A stretch of DNA of 48,600 bases from Alphaproteobacteria bacterium. Lineage in GTDB: Bacteria > Pseudomonadota > Alphaproteobacteria > JAEULC01. The position numbers and the translations under genes were made by a program. This document shows positions 1 to 6,657 of this stretch, piece after piece (within the stretch, counting starts at the first letter, position 1; each line of letters begins with the position of its first letter). A model generated the notes under the pieces. The model was not told the origin of the DNA and searched no databases. It was given only the letters and a program-made list of their open reading frames with translations. The stretch lies in contig JAKLKW010000013.1 in NCBI GenBank assembly GCA_023150455.1, positions 1-48,600 on the forward strand, written 5' to 3'.

Positions 1-1
1 C

Positions 2-1153
2 ACCGGGCCGGCGCCCGGCCGGGCGGCGCGCGACGCGCGGCCCGGCCCGCCGCCGCTCGATCCCCACGACCCCGCGCGCCGCCTCGCGCCGCTGCGCGCG
101 CGGGCCGACCGCATCTTCGATGTCGCCGTCTGCCTGCGCCCGTTCCGCGCGGCGGGGCCGTGCCTCGACGCCGAGGAGATCGGCGACACGCTGGTGGTGC
201 ACAACTACGGCCATGGCGGCAGCGGCTGGTCGCTGTCCTGGGGCTCGAGCGCGCTCGCCGTGCGGAAGGCGATGGTGCGCGCGCCGCGCAAGGTCGCGGT
301 GATCGGCTGCGGCGCGCTGGGCCTGACCTCCGCGATCCTGGCGCAGGAGGCCGGCGCCGAGGTCACGATCTACGCGCGCGACCTCCTGCCCGGCACGCCG
401 TCGGCGCGCGCGACCGGCATGTGGACGCCCGACTCGCGCATCGCGCTCGCCGACGCGGTCGACCCCGGCTTCCCTGAATCGTGGGAACGGATGGCGCGCA
501 CGTCGTTCAAGGCCTTCCGCAACTATCTCGGCCTGCCCGGCGAGCCGGTGCAGTGGCACGACCGCTATTTCCTGTCCGACGCCCCGCCGCCCTATCCGGC
601 GCCGCCGGCGCCGGCGCCGGAGCAGCCGCGCCTCGACTTCGCGCATTACCACGCCCGCATCCGCGACCTGACCCCGCGCGTCGAGACGCTGCCGGCGCGC
701 GACACGCCGTTCACGACCGACCGCGTGCGGCGCCAGCCGCACATGCTGTTCAACCTCGCGAGCTACGGCCACATGCTCCTGGCCGACTTCCGCCTCGCCG
801 GCGGCAGGATCGAACGGCGCCAGTTCCATGCGCCCGCCGAGCTGGCGCAGCTGACGGAGAAGGCGGTGATCGACTGCACCGGCTACGGCGCCAGGGCGCT
901 GTGGCGCGACGAGACGGTCGTGCCGATCCGCGGCCAGATCGCCCGGCTGATCCCCGAGCCCGCGGTCGACTACGGCCTCTACTACAAGGGCGTCTCGATG
1001 GTCCCGCGCCGCGACGGCATCGTCGTGCAGGCCTTCGAAGGCGGCGAGAGCGGAGGCTACGGCGACGCCAGCGAGACGCCCGACCGCGCCGAGGCGGAGC
1101 ACGCGGTCGGCGTGCTGGCGGCGCTCTATGCGGGGTGGGGCAGGCGGGGGTAG
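2..1153 (+). CDS. FAD-dependent oxidoreductase, circularly permuted D-amino-acid-oxidase type (5' end outside window)
   Basis: The frame is open from the first bases of the window, so the start lies upstream. Around 130-250 it encodes RPFRAAG and then HNYGHGGSGWSLSWGS, which is the C-terminal FAD-contact signature of D-amino-acid oxidases. Only after this comes the dinucleotide-binding start VAVIGCGALGLTSA (about 295-340), which normally opens the family. The order of the two halves is therefore swapped relative to classical DAO. The remainder, with ATGMWTPDSR and a late IDCTGYGARALW segment, fits a DAO-fold oxidase or dehydrogenase for an amino or imino acid. The substrate cannot be read from sequence. 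The gene ends convergently with the downstream toxin-antitoxin pair, and part of it is repeated at 1978-2040. An internal ATG at 194 would cut the FAD signature and is not favoured. Confidence 0.8.
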   Translation, partial: TGPAPGRAARDARPGPPPLDPHDPARRLAPLRARADRIFDVAVCLRPFRAAGPCLDAEEIGDTLVVHNYGHGGSGWSLSWGSSALAVRKAMVRAPRKVAVIGCGALGLTSAILAQEAGAEVTIYARDLLPGTPSARATGMWTPDSRIALADAVDPGFPESWERMARTSFKAFRNYLGLPGEPVQWHDRYFLSDAPPPYPAPPAPAPEQPRLDFAHYHARIRDLTPRVETLPARDTPFTTDRVRRQPHMLFNLASYGHMLLADFRLAGGRIERRQFHAPAELAQLTEKAVIDCTGYGARALWRDETVVPIRGQIARLIPEPAVDYGLYYKGVSMVPRRDGIVVQAFEGGESGGYGDASETPDRAEAEHAVGVLAALYAGWGRRG

Positions 1154-1163
1154 GGGCGGCGTC

Positions 1164-1481
1164 TCAGGCGACCGCTTGCAGCCCCTTCCTGGCGACCAGC
1201 GTCAGGAGCTTGAGCGAGGCCCCGCGCGGGCGCTTCTCGCCGCGCTCCCATTGGCTCACCAGCCCCGTCGTGACGTTGAGATACCGGGCGAACACCGCCT
1301 GGCTCGCCTTCTCGCGCAGGCGGATATTGCGAATCTGCCTGGGCGTGAGCGCCGCGACCGGCGTAAGGCACATCTCGTCGAACGCCCTCAGCGTGCGCTT
1401 GTCCATGACGCCCGCGTCGTGAAGTCCGAGCGCGGTCTCGTGCACGGCGGCCAGCGCATCGTTCTTGTACCGTCTAGCCAT
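1164..1481 (-). CDS. higA: HigA-type antitoxin, XRE helix-turn-helix regulator
   Basis: A 105-residue protein whose C-terminal half holds an XRE-type helix-turn-helix (QAVFARYLNVTTGLVSQWE, then KRPRG). The N-terminal half (RTLRAFDEMCL) is typical of antitoxins encoded behind RelE/HigB-like toxins. It should bind and neutralise the toxin encoded just upstream and repress their common promoter. Its start lies inside the last codons of the toxin gene, with an 8-bp overlap, so the two are translationally coupled in toxin-antitoxin order as in higBA. The regulatory palindrome at 1874-1895 is the likely target. The family call is secure; the exact subfamily name is inferred from gene order. Confidence 0.85.
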   Translation of the reverse strand: MARRYKNDALAAVHETALGLHDAGVMDKRTLRAFDEMCLTPVAALTPRQIRNIRLREKASQAVFARYLNVTTGLVSQWERGEKRPRGASLKLLTLVARKGLQAVA

Positions 1482-1848
1482 GGCATCGAATCTCCATGAT
1501 CGTTCCGTTCCTCATCGCTGCCTCGAGCGCCTCCTCGCCGTAGGCCAGCATCTCGTCGGCGAGCTTGCGGAAGGCCATCAACTCGTCGCGCCGGATATTG
1601 TCGCGGCCGCTCTTGGCGAAGCCGTAGACGAAGAACGCCTTCTCGCCGCGCCGGAAAAGCACGATGCTCCGGAAGACCCCGGACTTGCCCTGTCCCTTCC
1701 GCGCGAGGCGCTGCTTGACGACTCCGCCGCCCAGGCCGGCATCGATCAGCCCCTGCTCGGCCCGCCGGACGGCGTCGCACAGCTCCACGTCGGCGATCTC
1801 CTCATGGGCGGCAAAGCGGGCGAAAGCCTTGGTCTTGAATACGCGCAT
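1474..1848 (-). CDS. higB: RelE/HigB-like toxin of a type II toxin-antitoxin system
   Basis: The protein starts MRVFKTKAFARFA and carries RelE-fold features of this family: a basic GGVVKQRLARKGQGKSG stretch, then RSIVLFRRGEKAFFVYGFAKS and DELMAFRKLADEML. About 124 residues long, it is expected to be a translation-dependent mRNA endonuclease held in check by the downstream antitoxin. A start at 1875 is possible on paper, but it would lie inside the operator palindrome and add a proline/glycine-rich tail not seen in the family, so 1848 is chosen. It is the first gene of a two-gene operon. Confidence 0.83.
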   Translation of the reverse strand: MRVFKTKAFARFAAHEEIADVELCDAVRRAEQGLIDAGLGGGVVKQRLARKGQGKSGVFRSIVLFRRGEKAFFVYGFAKSGRDNIRRDELMAFRKLADEMLAYGEEALEAAMRNGTIMEIRCHG

Positions 1849-1873
1849 CCGCCCCGGCCCGCCTGGCCATGGC

Positions 1874-1895
1874 ACTCAGATATATAGCACTGAGT
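1874..1895 (-). promoter_or_regulatory. Probable operator/promoter of the HigBA-type operon
   Basis: A perfect inverted repeat, ACTCAG - 10 bp - CTGAGT, lies 26 bp before the toxin start. It sits in an AT-rich patch (1880-1906) that stands out from the GC-rich surroundings and contains TATATA- and TATGAT-like -10 candidates on the minus strand. Autoregulated toxin-antitoxin operons usually have such a palindrome over the promoter. No good -35 box was found, so the exact promoter is uncertain. Confidence 0.55.
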
Positions 1896-1977
1896 ATCAT
1901 ATAAGGGCCAACCTGCCTTCCAAGCGGGCAAGCGAGCAGGGGCTTCATCCCGAAGGTCTGTACGGGAATCATCGACG

Positions 1978-2040
1978 ATCGACTGCCCGGCCTACGGCGC
2001 GAGAGCACTGTGGCGCGACGAGACGATCGTGCCGGTCCGA
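1978..2040 (+). pseudogene. Decayed fragment of the upstream DAO-like oxidoreductase gene
   Basis: Sixty-three bases here match 869-931 of the oxidoreductase gene at 54 of 63 positions. Read in the corresponding frame they give IDCPAYGARALWRDETIVPVR against IDCTGYGARALWRDETVVPIR. The similarity stops abruptly on both sides and no longer frame resembling this enzyme surrounds it. This is a remnant of a duplicated or horizontally acquired homologue, not a functional gene. The 1849-2201 gap otherwise holds only the toxin-antitoxin operator. Confidence 0.7.
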
Positions 2041-2201
2041 ATCTTGCGGCGCGCGCGCCGTTCCATCCAGACCGGCACGAACGCGATCCGCGCCGCGCGT
2101 GCCGCCGCCGCGCGCGACCGGGCGGCGCGAAGGTTTCGCTGGCACCGCCGCGCGCTGCTGTTTACGATCCGCGCGCGACAAGCCCAGGTGGTCACCGGAA
2201 G

Positions 2202-2720
2202 ATGCTGCCGCCGTCCGAGCAGATGCATCCCAGGATCCGTGAGATCGTGGATTACTGGCGATCGATCCATCGGCCGGAGGGCCTTCCGGGGCTCAAGCAG
2301 ATCGATCCGACCGCGATTCCGTCCCTGCTGCGGAACATCTGGATCCTGGACGTCGAGCGCGATCCCTATCGCTTCAGGTTCAGGCTGGTCGGCGACGCCG
2401 TCGCCGCCTCGACGGCGAGAGTAGCGAAGAGCGGCTCTGCCGCGGCCAGCGAGCCGGCCGCCGGCGGCCGGACGCTGTCGGCCGCGCGCAAGGGAGGGTA
2501 CCTGGACGAATTGCACGGCGGACCGCTGCCGCCCAGGATGATGGAGGGGTTCGTGCGCGTGATCGAGCGGCACGAGCCCGACTGGTACCGGGGCGAGCCT
2601 CTGACGGCGCATACGCGCTGGGTCGAAACCATCGAGCGTGTCGCCCTGCCGCTCGCCACCGACGGGGCGACGGTCGACAGCATCCTGAACCTGACCATCT
2701 ACGGTCGCCAGGGACGGTAG
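2202..2720 (+). CDS. PAS_5-family protein (PF07310-like)
   Basis: A 172-residue protein with the layout of alphaproteobacterial PAS_5 proteins: an N-terminal helix (IREIVDYWRSIHR), LPGLKQIDPTAIPSLLRNIWILDVERDPYRFRFRLVGDAV, and a C-terminal ERVALPLATDGATVDSILNLTIY. These are single PAS-like domains of unknown ligand, found widely as stand-alone proteins. The usual GT ... GR..  segment after the first strands is altered here (AASTARVAKSG). The ATG at 2202 has GGAAG almost touching it; ATG 2223 is an alternative start that would lose seven residues. No signal peptide or membrane segment is visible. It converges on the aminotransferase-family gene. Confidence 0.75.
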   Translation: MLPPSEQMHPRIREIVDYWRSIHRPEGLPGLKQIDPTAIPSLLRNIWILDVERDPYRFRFRLVGDAVAASTARVAKSGSAAASEPAAGGRTLSAARKGGYLDELHGGPLPPRMMEGFVRVIERHEPDWYRGEPLTAHTRWVETIERVALPLATDGATVDSILNLTIYGRQGR

Positions 2721-2765
2721 CGTTCGCGGCGGCAGTGCCGGTGGCGCCCGGTGCGCGCTGCGGCC

Positions 2766-4082
2766 TCAGGCGCGCCCGGCGAGGCAGTCGCCGAGCGCCT
2801 GTTCGAAGATCGAAAGGCCCAGGTCGATCTCCTGGTCCGAGATCGTGATCGGCGGCGCGATGCGGAAGACGCCCCAGCCGCCGCGCACGACGCTGGTCGA
2901 CAGGCCGAGCTCGAGGCAGCGGCGCATCACGCACCCGGCCAGTTGCGGCGCGGGCGCCCGGGTATGGCGGCTCTCGACCAGCTCCACGCCCATCAGCAGT
3001 CCGCGCCCGCGCACGTCGCCCACCGCCTCGAAGCGCTGCATCAGCGTCTCGAACCCGGCCCTCAGGCGCGCGCCCGCTTCCAGCGCGCGCTCGGCCAGCC
3101 GGTCGCGCAGGATGATCTCGATGACCTTCAAGCCGACGGCGGCCGGCAGCGGGTCCGAGGCGTGCGTCGTGTAGAAGTGGAAGCCGCGCTCGAAGCAGCG
3201 CTCCTCGATCGCCGGCGTGGTGATCACGGCCGAGAGCGCCAGGCCCGCGCCCAGCGTCTTCGACAGCGTGACGAAGTCCGGCATCACGCCGTCGTAGCTG
3301 CAGTCGAACAGGCGGCCGGTGCGGCCGAGGCCGGTCTGCGCCTCGTCGACGATCACCTTCATGCCGCGCCTCCGCGCGCGCTCGGCCGCGGCCTTCAGGT
3401 AGCCCGCGGGCGGCACGATCACGCCGCCCGAGCTCAGGATCGACTCGACGATCAGCGCCGCCGGGCTGCCGGACGACTGGCGGTCGTAGAGCGCGAAGCC
3501 GTAGTCGAGCTCCGCCTCCCAGTCGTAGGTGTCGCCCTTGAGGAATTCCGGCCGGTACGGCGTCGGCGCCGGCAGCACGAACGAGCCGGGCGCGGCCGGC
3601 CCGAAGCCCGCGCGGCTGCTGTTGTAGGTGGCCGAGGCCGCGCCCTGCGTCACGCCATGCCACGAGCGCGACAGCGCCAGCACCTCGTAGCCGCCGGTCG
3701 CGGTCTTCGCCATGCGCAGCGCCGCCTCGTTCGACTCGCCGCCGGTCGACAGCAGCAGCACGCGCTCGAGCCCGTCCGGCGCGATGCGGGCGAGCGCCTC
3801 GGCGAGGTCGATCACCGGCCGCGACAGCAGCTGGCTGTAGAGATGCACCAGCTCGCCCGCCTGCTGGCGGATCACTTGCGTGATCTCGGGATGGGAGTGT
3901 CCCAAGATCGCGCTCATCTGGCCCGAGGCGAAGTCGAGCAGGCGCCGCCCGTCGGTCGTGGTCATGAAGGCGCCCTCGGCCCGGGCGATGATGGCCGGCT
4001 GGAACTCGTGCCCGTAGCGCACGAGATGCCGCCGGGCCTTCTCCCACAAGAGGGCCTCCTCGCCGCCGTCCGCTTCCGCCAT
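2766..4082 (-). CDS. Class III PLP enzyme, 2,2-dialkylglycine decarboxylase-like
   Basis: A 438-residue fold-type I PLP enzyme. Lys275 in TLSKTLGAG is the Schiff-base lysine, Asp246 and Gln249 in VDEAQTGLGRTG contact the cofactor ring, and WHG (141-143) stacks on it. Gln55 and Arg407 (VFRIAPP) sit where dialkylglycine decarboxylase binds the substrate carboxylate. Segments such as STGGESNEAALRMAK and FYTTHASDPLPAAVGL closely follow the Burkholderia DgdA sequence as I recall it. The expected reaction is decarboxylation-dependent transamination of a dialkylated or branched amino acid, but an ordinary omega- or alpha-aminotransferase of the same class cannot be excluded. It lies 19 bp downstream of the remnant of an exporter gene on the same strand. 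Confidence 0.82.
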   Translation of the reverse strand: MAEADGGEEALLWEKARRHLVRYGHEFQPAIIARAEGAFMTTTDGRRLLDFASGQMSAILGHSHPEITQVIRQQAGELVHLYSQLLSRPVIDLAEALARIAPDGLERVLLLSTGGESNEAALRMAKTATGGYEVLALSRSWHGVTQGAASATYNSSRAGFGPAAPGSFVLPAPTPYRPEFLKGDTYDWEAELDYGFALYDRQSSGSPAALIVESILSSGGVIVPPAGYLKAAAERARRRGMKVIVDEAQTGLGRTGRLFDCSYDGVMPDFVTLSKTLGAGLALSAVITTPAIEERCFERGFHFYTTHASDPLPAAVGLKVIEIILRDRLAERALEAGARLRAGFETLMQRFEAVGDVRGRGLLMGVELVESRHTRAPAPQLAGCVMRRCLELGLSTSVVRGGWGVFRIAPPITISDQEIDLGLSIFEQALGDCLAGRA

Positions 4083-4101
4083 CGCCGCGCCGCTCCGCTG
4101 T

Positions 4102-4386
4102 TCAGGGTTGCCGCGGTCCGATCATCGCATGGCGGCGCGGCGGCACGAAGCGCCCGGCCGTCGTCCTGGTGGCGCCGACCATGGCGAGCGCCCGCCAGCC
4201 CATGGCGAAATCGAGCCGCCGCCCGGTCGCCGCCGCCAGCAGCAGCAGCGTCGCGTCCGCCGCCGGCGCGCGGAACGCGGCGGCGCCGACCCAGCCGAAC
4301 GCCTGGACGACGCGCAGCACGAACAGGAACGACAGGCCCCAGGCGACCGCCAGGAAGACGTAGGACGCCGTGTCGCGCGCCTTCAT
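4102..4386 (-). pseudogene. Truncated EamA/DMT-family transporter
   Basis: The first about 70 residues (MKARDTASYVFLAVAWGLSFLF...) form the two N-terminal membrane helices and loop of a drug/metabolite-transporter EamA protein, normally near 290 residues with ten helices. After GRRLDF.MGWRALAMVGAT the similarity is lost, the reading runs into unrelated basic sequence and stops. The remaining eight helices are not encoded in any frame before the adjacent aminotransferase-family gene. It reads as a deletion remnant; the aminotransferase gene may once have formed an enzyme-exporter pair with it. Confidence 0.7.
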
Positions 4387-4413
4387 GCCGTGTCTTCACT
4401 CCGCCCCCGATTT

Positions 4414-4516
4414 GAATCCTGCTTCGTGTCCTTCCTTCCGGCCTTCCCGTCCTTCGTGTCGATCCGAGAAGATGAACCACGAAGGCACGAAGCTGGGAAG
4501 GAAGGACACGAAGACA
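4414..4516. repeat. CACGAAG-family palindromic repeat, copy 1
   Basis: Perfect 18-bp inverted arms (4422-4439 CTTCGTGTCCTTCCTTCC and 4496-4513) enclose a centre that itself contains CTTCGTGTC and CCACGAAGGCACGAAG half-palindromes, so the whole can fold as a branched hairpin. It matches 4758-4860 at 101 of 103 positions. Confidence 0.9.
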
Positions 4517-4578
4517 GCAGGAGGTTTTTCGGGTTTTTCGGGGTCAGCGCTTTTCTCTCGCCAAATCCCGCATTTTCG

Positions 4579-4737
4579 GGGTCAGAGTTGACTTCCGCTG
4601 ACGTTCGGCTCGATCATGCTGGTACCCACGTGCGGAGTCGTGTTTGTCCGATTGGCCCATAAGCGCCAACGACATCGCATCATCAATTCCGCGATCGGCC
4701 AGTATGGCTGCGAGTCGTGGGATGTCCACTCTGACCC
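4579..4737. mobile_element. Candidate MITE with 18-bp terminal inverted repeats
   Basis: The left end GGGTCAGAGTTGACTTCC (4579-4596) is repeated inverted at the right end (4720-4737), matching 16 of 18 positions. The 159-bp interior is visibly less GC-rich than its surroundings and encodes nothing recognisable. It lies between the two 103-bp repeats. Compact size, terminal inverted repeats and lack of a transposase suggest a non-autonomous element or REP-like cassette. No clear target-site duplication was found. Confidence 0.5.
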
Positions 4738-4757
4738 TGATTTCCTGCTGATTTCCT

Positions 4758-4860
4758 GAATCCTGCTTCGTGTCCTTCCTTCCGGCCTTCCCTTCCTTCG
4801 TGTCAATCCGAGAAGATGAACCACGAAGGCACGAAGCTGGGAAGGAAGGACACGAAGACA
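4758..4860. repeat. CACGAAG-family palindromic repeat, copy 2
   Basis: Same orientation and same 103-bp length as copy 1, with two substitutions; the 18-bp arms are at 4766-4783 and 4840-4857. The start-to-start distance to copy 1 is 344 bp. Confidence 0.9.
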
Positions 4861-5042
4861 GGAAGCAGGAGTCGACAAGCACCTCCCGCTGCCTGCGGCC
4901 GCCGGGAAAGCGGGGTCACGGGAAAGCGGGGAGTGGAGATTCGATTTATGAGGCGGTCCACCCGGCGTCCCGACTCTCCTTGGCCAATGATAAGGCCCAT
5001 GACGATCGAGCGAAACGCGAGCCAGGGTGCCGGTGAACCCGC

Positions 5043-5071
5043 TTGACTTCCGCGCGGTCGAACAGGATCAT
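5043..5071 (+). promoter_or_regulatory. Possible orphan promoter
   Basis: TTGACT at 5043-5048 is followed after 17 bp by GATCAT at 5066-5071. The -35 is good and the -10 is weak. It is directly followed by a direct repeat, ATCATCGAT (5067-5075 and 5078-5086), and 45 bp later by a strong terminator, with no reading frame between. Confidence 0.35.
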
Positions 5072-5077
5072 CGATCC

Positions 5078-5138
5078 ATCATCGATTTCGTGGGCGTTCT
5101 GCCCGCCGCGCCAAGAACCCGCTTCGGCGGGTTTTTTT
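5078..5138 (+). ncRNA. Candidate small RNA between orphan promoter and terminator
   Basis: If the promoter at 5043-5071 is real, a transcript of about 60 nt would start near 5078 and end at the intrinsic terminator. No known RNA family is recognised in it. The alternative is that the terminator is a relic of a deleted gene. Confidence 0.25.
5116..5138 (+). terminator. Intrinsic terminator without an obvious gene
   Basis: AACCCGC-TTCG-GCGGGTT forms a perfect 7-bp stem with a UUCG tetraloop, followed by five further T residues after the stem. This is the clearest rho-independent terminator in the window, yet no coding frame precedes it on the plus strand. Confidence 0.85.
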
Positions 5139-5348
5139 GATGGCCGATGTTCGGCGAGCGCATGTCGTCCGGGCCGTCGTTGGGTACACGTGCCGTGACC
5201 GGTGCCACCTCGCCGGATGGAGTGTGTCTGCTTCACGCGAGGGGGTGCCGTTCGTTCACGCAAAGCCGTCGCGCGCGGGCAACACTTGTGCCACGGATGC
5301 CGCTCGCGGGCGTGGGTCTTACGAAGAACGACGCCACGAACCCGTCAT

Positions 5349-5545
5349 CATCCGTCATCGCACAGCGGACTGAACCCCTCGGATGAGACACGGCCAATGA
5401 GTCACACGGTTGAACGGTGCGCGGGTTGTCGCGCTTCGGAAGCGGGTCACGCGGAGTCGCGGAGAGCGCGGAGCGGTCGCGAATCCGTGGTGGATCTGTG
5501 CTCCGCGTCCTCGGCGTTCTCCGCGTGCGCCCACAACCGATCCGT
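5349..5545. repeat. 197-bp composite repeat, unit 1
   Basis: Begins CATCCGTCATCGCACAGCGG, which recurs exactly 197 bp later. Shared blocks in order are GGAC.GAACCCCTC, TCACA.GGT, GAACGGT, then a CGCGGAG-type palindrome (left arm about 5449-5475, right arm about 5500-5527). The spacer between palindrome arms differs from unit 2. Confidence 0.7.
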
Positions 5546-5740
5546 CATCCGTCATCGCACAGCGGACCGAACCCCTCCGGTGAGACTCGGGGAAGCAGTC
5601 ACAAGGTGAACGGTCGGCCGGTCGTTGCGCCTTCGGCAGGAGGCTCACGCGGAGGACGCGGAGCTGAGACCCCCGCGGACGCCAGACTTCCTCCGCGTTC
5701 TCGGCGGCTCCGCGTGGGTCGTCCGTCGATGCGTCATCCG
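5546..5740. repeat. 197-bp composite repeat, unit 2
   Basis: Diverged tandem copy of 5349-5545 with the same block order, including its own CGCGGAG-type palindrome (left arm about 5645-5664, right arm about 5691-5716). The distal boundary is approximate, set where CATCCGTC reappears near 5735. Confidence 0.65.
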
Positions 5741-5842
5741 TCGCATGGTCGCCGGCGCGCACGGCATCGCCGTGGTGGGGCCATCGTGACCCACCGGGAG
5801 CCGCGGGTGATCCGGTCGCGGTGGATGGGATGGGCCCGCGCA

Positions 5843-5871
5843 TTGGCAACTGTTGCCAAAGTCGCTATTCT
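5843..5871 (+). promoter_or_regulatory. parDE promoter with overlapping operator palindrome
   Basis: TTGGCA (5843-5848), a 17-bp spacer and TATTCT (5866-5871) form a good sigma70-type promoter 25 bp before the antitoxin start. Over the -35 and spacer lies a perfect palindrome, TTGGCAAC-T-GTTGCCAA (5843-5859), as expected for an operator bound by the ribbon-helix-helix antitoxin. Confidence 0.7.
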
Positions 5872-5896
5872 TCGAAGAAATCAGCGAGACGAGCCC

Positions 5897-6169
5897 ATGC
5901 CCACGCGCAATATCAGCCTGACGCCGGAACAGGACGCCTTCATCGACGAGATGCTCAGGGCCGGCGAATACCGCAACGCCAGCGAGGCCTTGCGCGACGC
6001 GATCCGCGCGCTGCAGCAGCGCCGCGCCGAGGAGGCGCTCAAGCTGGAAAAGCTGCGCCTCGCGATTCGACAAGGCGTCGCGGCGCTCGACCGCGGCGAA
6101 TATACCGAAGTCGAGGACGAGGACCTGGATGCTTTTCTCGACGAGGTTGCCGCATCGGACCGCCGTTGA
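5897..6169 (+). CDS. parD: ParD-family antitoxin (ribbon-helix-helix)
   Basis: A 90-residue protein opening MPTRNISLTPEQDAFIDEML, with GEYRNASEALRDAIRAL forming the ribbon-helix-helix DNA-binding core typical of ParD/CopG antitoxins. An acidic C-terminal tail (YTEVEDEDLDAFLDEV) is the usual toxin-wrapping segment. It should neutralise the ParE protein encoded 6 bp downstream and repress the promoter at 5843-5871. A longer frame upstream has no support and would cross the promoter, so the ATG at 5897 is used. Confidence 0.9.
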   Translation: MPTRNISLTPEQDAFIDEMLRAGEYRNASEALRDAIRALQQRRAEEALKLEKLRLAIRQGVAALDRGEYTEVEDEDLDAFLDEVAASDRR

Positions 6170-6175
6170 TCCCGC

Positions 6176-6544
6176 ATGGCGCGATATCGGCTTTCCGAGC
6201 CGGCAAAGGCCGACATCGCGGCGATCCTGGGAAGGAGCGAGGGGCTGCACGGCAGCGAGGCGCGCATCCGCTATCGCGCCTGTCTCACCGCAGCGATGCG
6301 CCGCGTCGCGGCCGATCCAGCCGGGCGTTCGACCGTCGATCGCCGGGAGCTCGCTTCCGGCATCCGCAGCTTCCAAATTCGCCACAGCCGGGAGGAAAGC
6401 CGCGAGATGCCGGTGGCGAACCCGGTGCATGTGCTCTTCTATCGCGTGATGCGGCCGGGTGTCGTCGATATCGTCCGGGTGCTGCACGAGCGCATGGAAC
6501 CGCGGCTGCATGTCGGCCCCGAGGCGCGACCGGTGGAGAAGTAG
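6176..6544 (+). CDS. parE: ParE-family toxin
   Basis: A 122-residue RelE/ParE-fold protein starting MARYRLSEPAKADIAAIL, with the characteristic RSFQIRHSRE... and VHVLFYRVMRPGVVDIVRVLHERME strands that end this family. ParE toxins typically poison DNA gyrase, though some members act otherwise. It starts 6 bp after the parD stop in a two-gene operon. The C-terminus (HVGPEARPVEK) extends slightly beyond the core. This is the second toxin-antitoxin pair within 6.5 kb. Confidence 0.88.
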   Translation: MARYRLSEPAKADIAAILGRSEGLHGSEARIRYRACLTAAMRRVAADPAGRSTVDRRELASGIRSFQIRHSREESREMPVANPVHVLFYRVMRPGVVDIVRVLHERMEPRLHVGPEARPVEK

Positions 6545-6657
6545 GGGAGCAACCGTAGCGGCGCATCCGCGCAATCAGAGTCGGCAAACGAGGCCGGAGT
6601 GCCGGACCGAACCCCGCACCTGAGCCACGATTTCCCGCCGATATGCGCGCGAAACCG

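Larger units (their letters stand above)
4387..5896. other. 1.5-kb gene-free, repeat-rich interval
   Basis: No reading frame here looks like a real protein; frames that exist run through repeats. It contains two nearly identical 103-bp palindromic repeats (4414-4516, 4758-4860) flanking a possible 159-bp MITE (4579-4737), an isolated promoter-like site and strong terminator (5043-5138), two diverged tandem copies of a 197-bp unit (5349-5740), and finally the ParDE promoter (5843-5871). Nothing recognisable was seen in 4870-5040, 5140-5348 or 5741-5842. Confidence 0.7.

Noticed and set aside
4579-4737. Remnant of an integrase or transposase gene inside the MITE-like segment
   Set aside because: A minus-strand reading gives DIPRLAAILADRGIDD and MIEPNVSGSQ-like fragments, but no catalytic motif or known family could be identified.
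4544-4882. Minus-strand frame of 112 codons across a palindromic repeat
   Set aside because: Its N-terminal part translates the 103-bp repeat and its C-terminal part the possible MITE. No family is recognised and there is no ribosome site.
4946-5263. Minus-strand frame of 105 codons over the terminator region
   Set aside because: It reads through the perfect terminator hairpin in reverse, has no family and no start signal.
5349-5740. CRISPR array
   Set aside because: There are only two long, diverged units with large internal palindromes. There are no short identical repeats with regular spacers and no cas genes.
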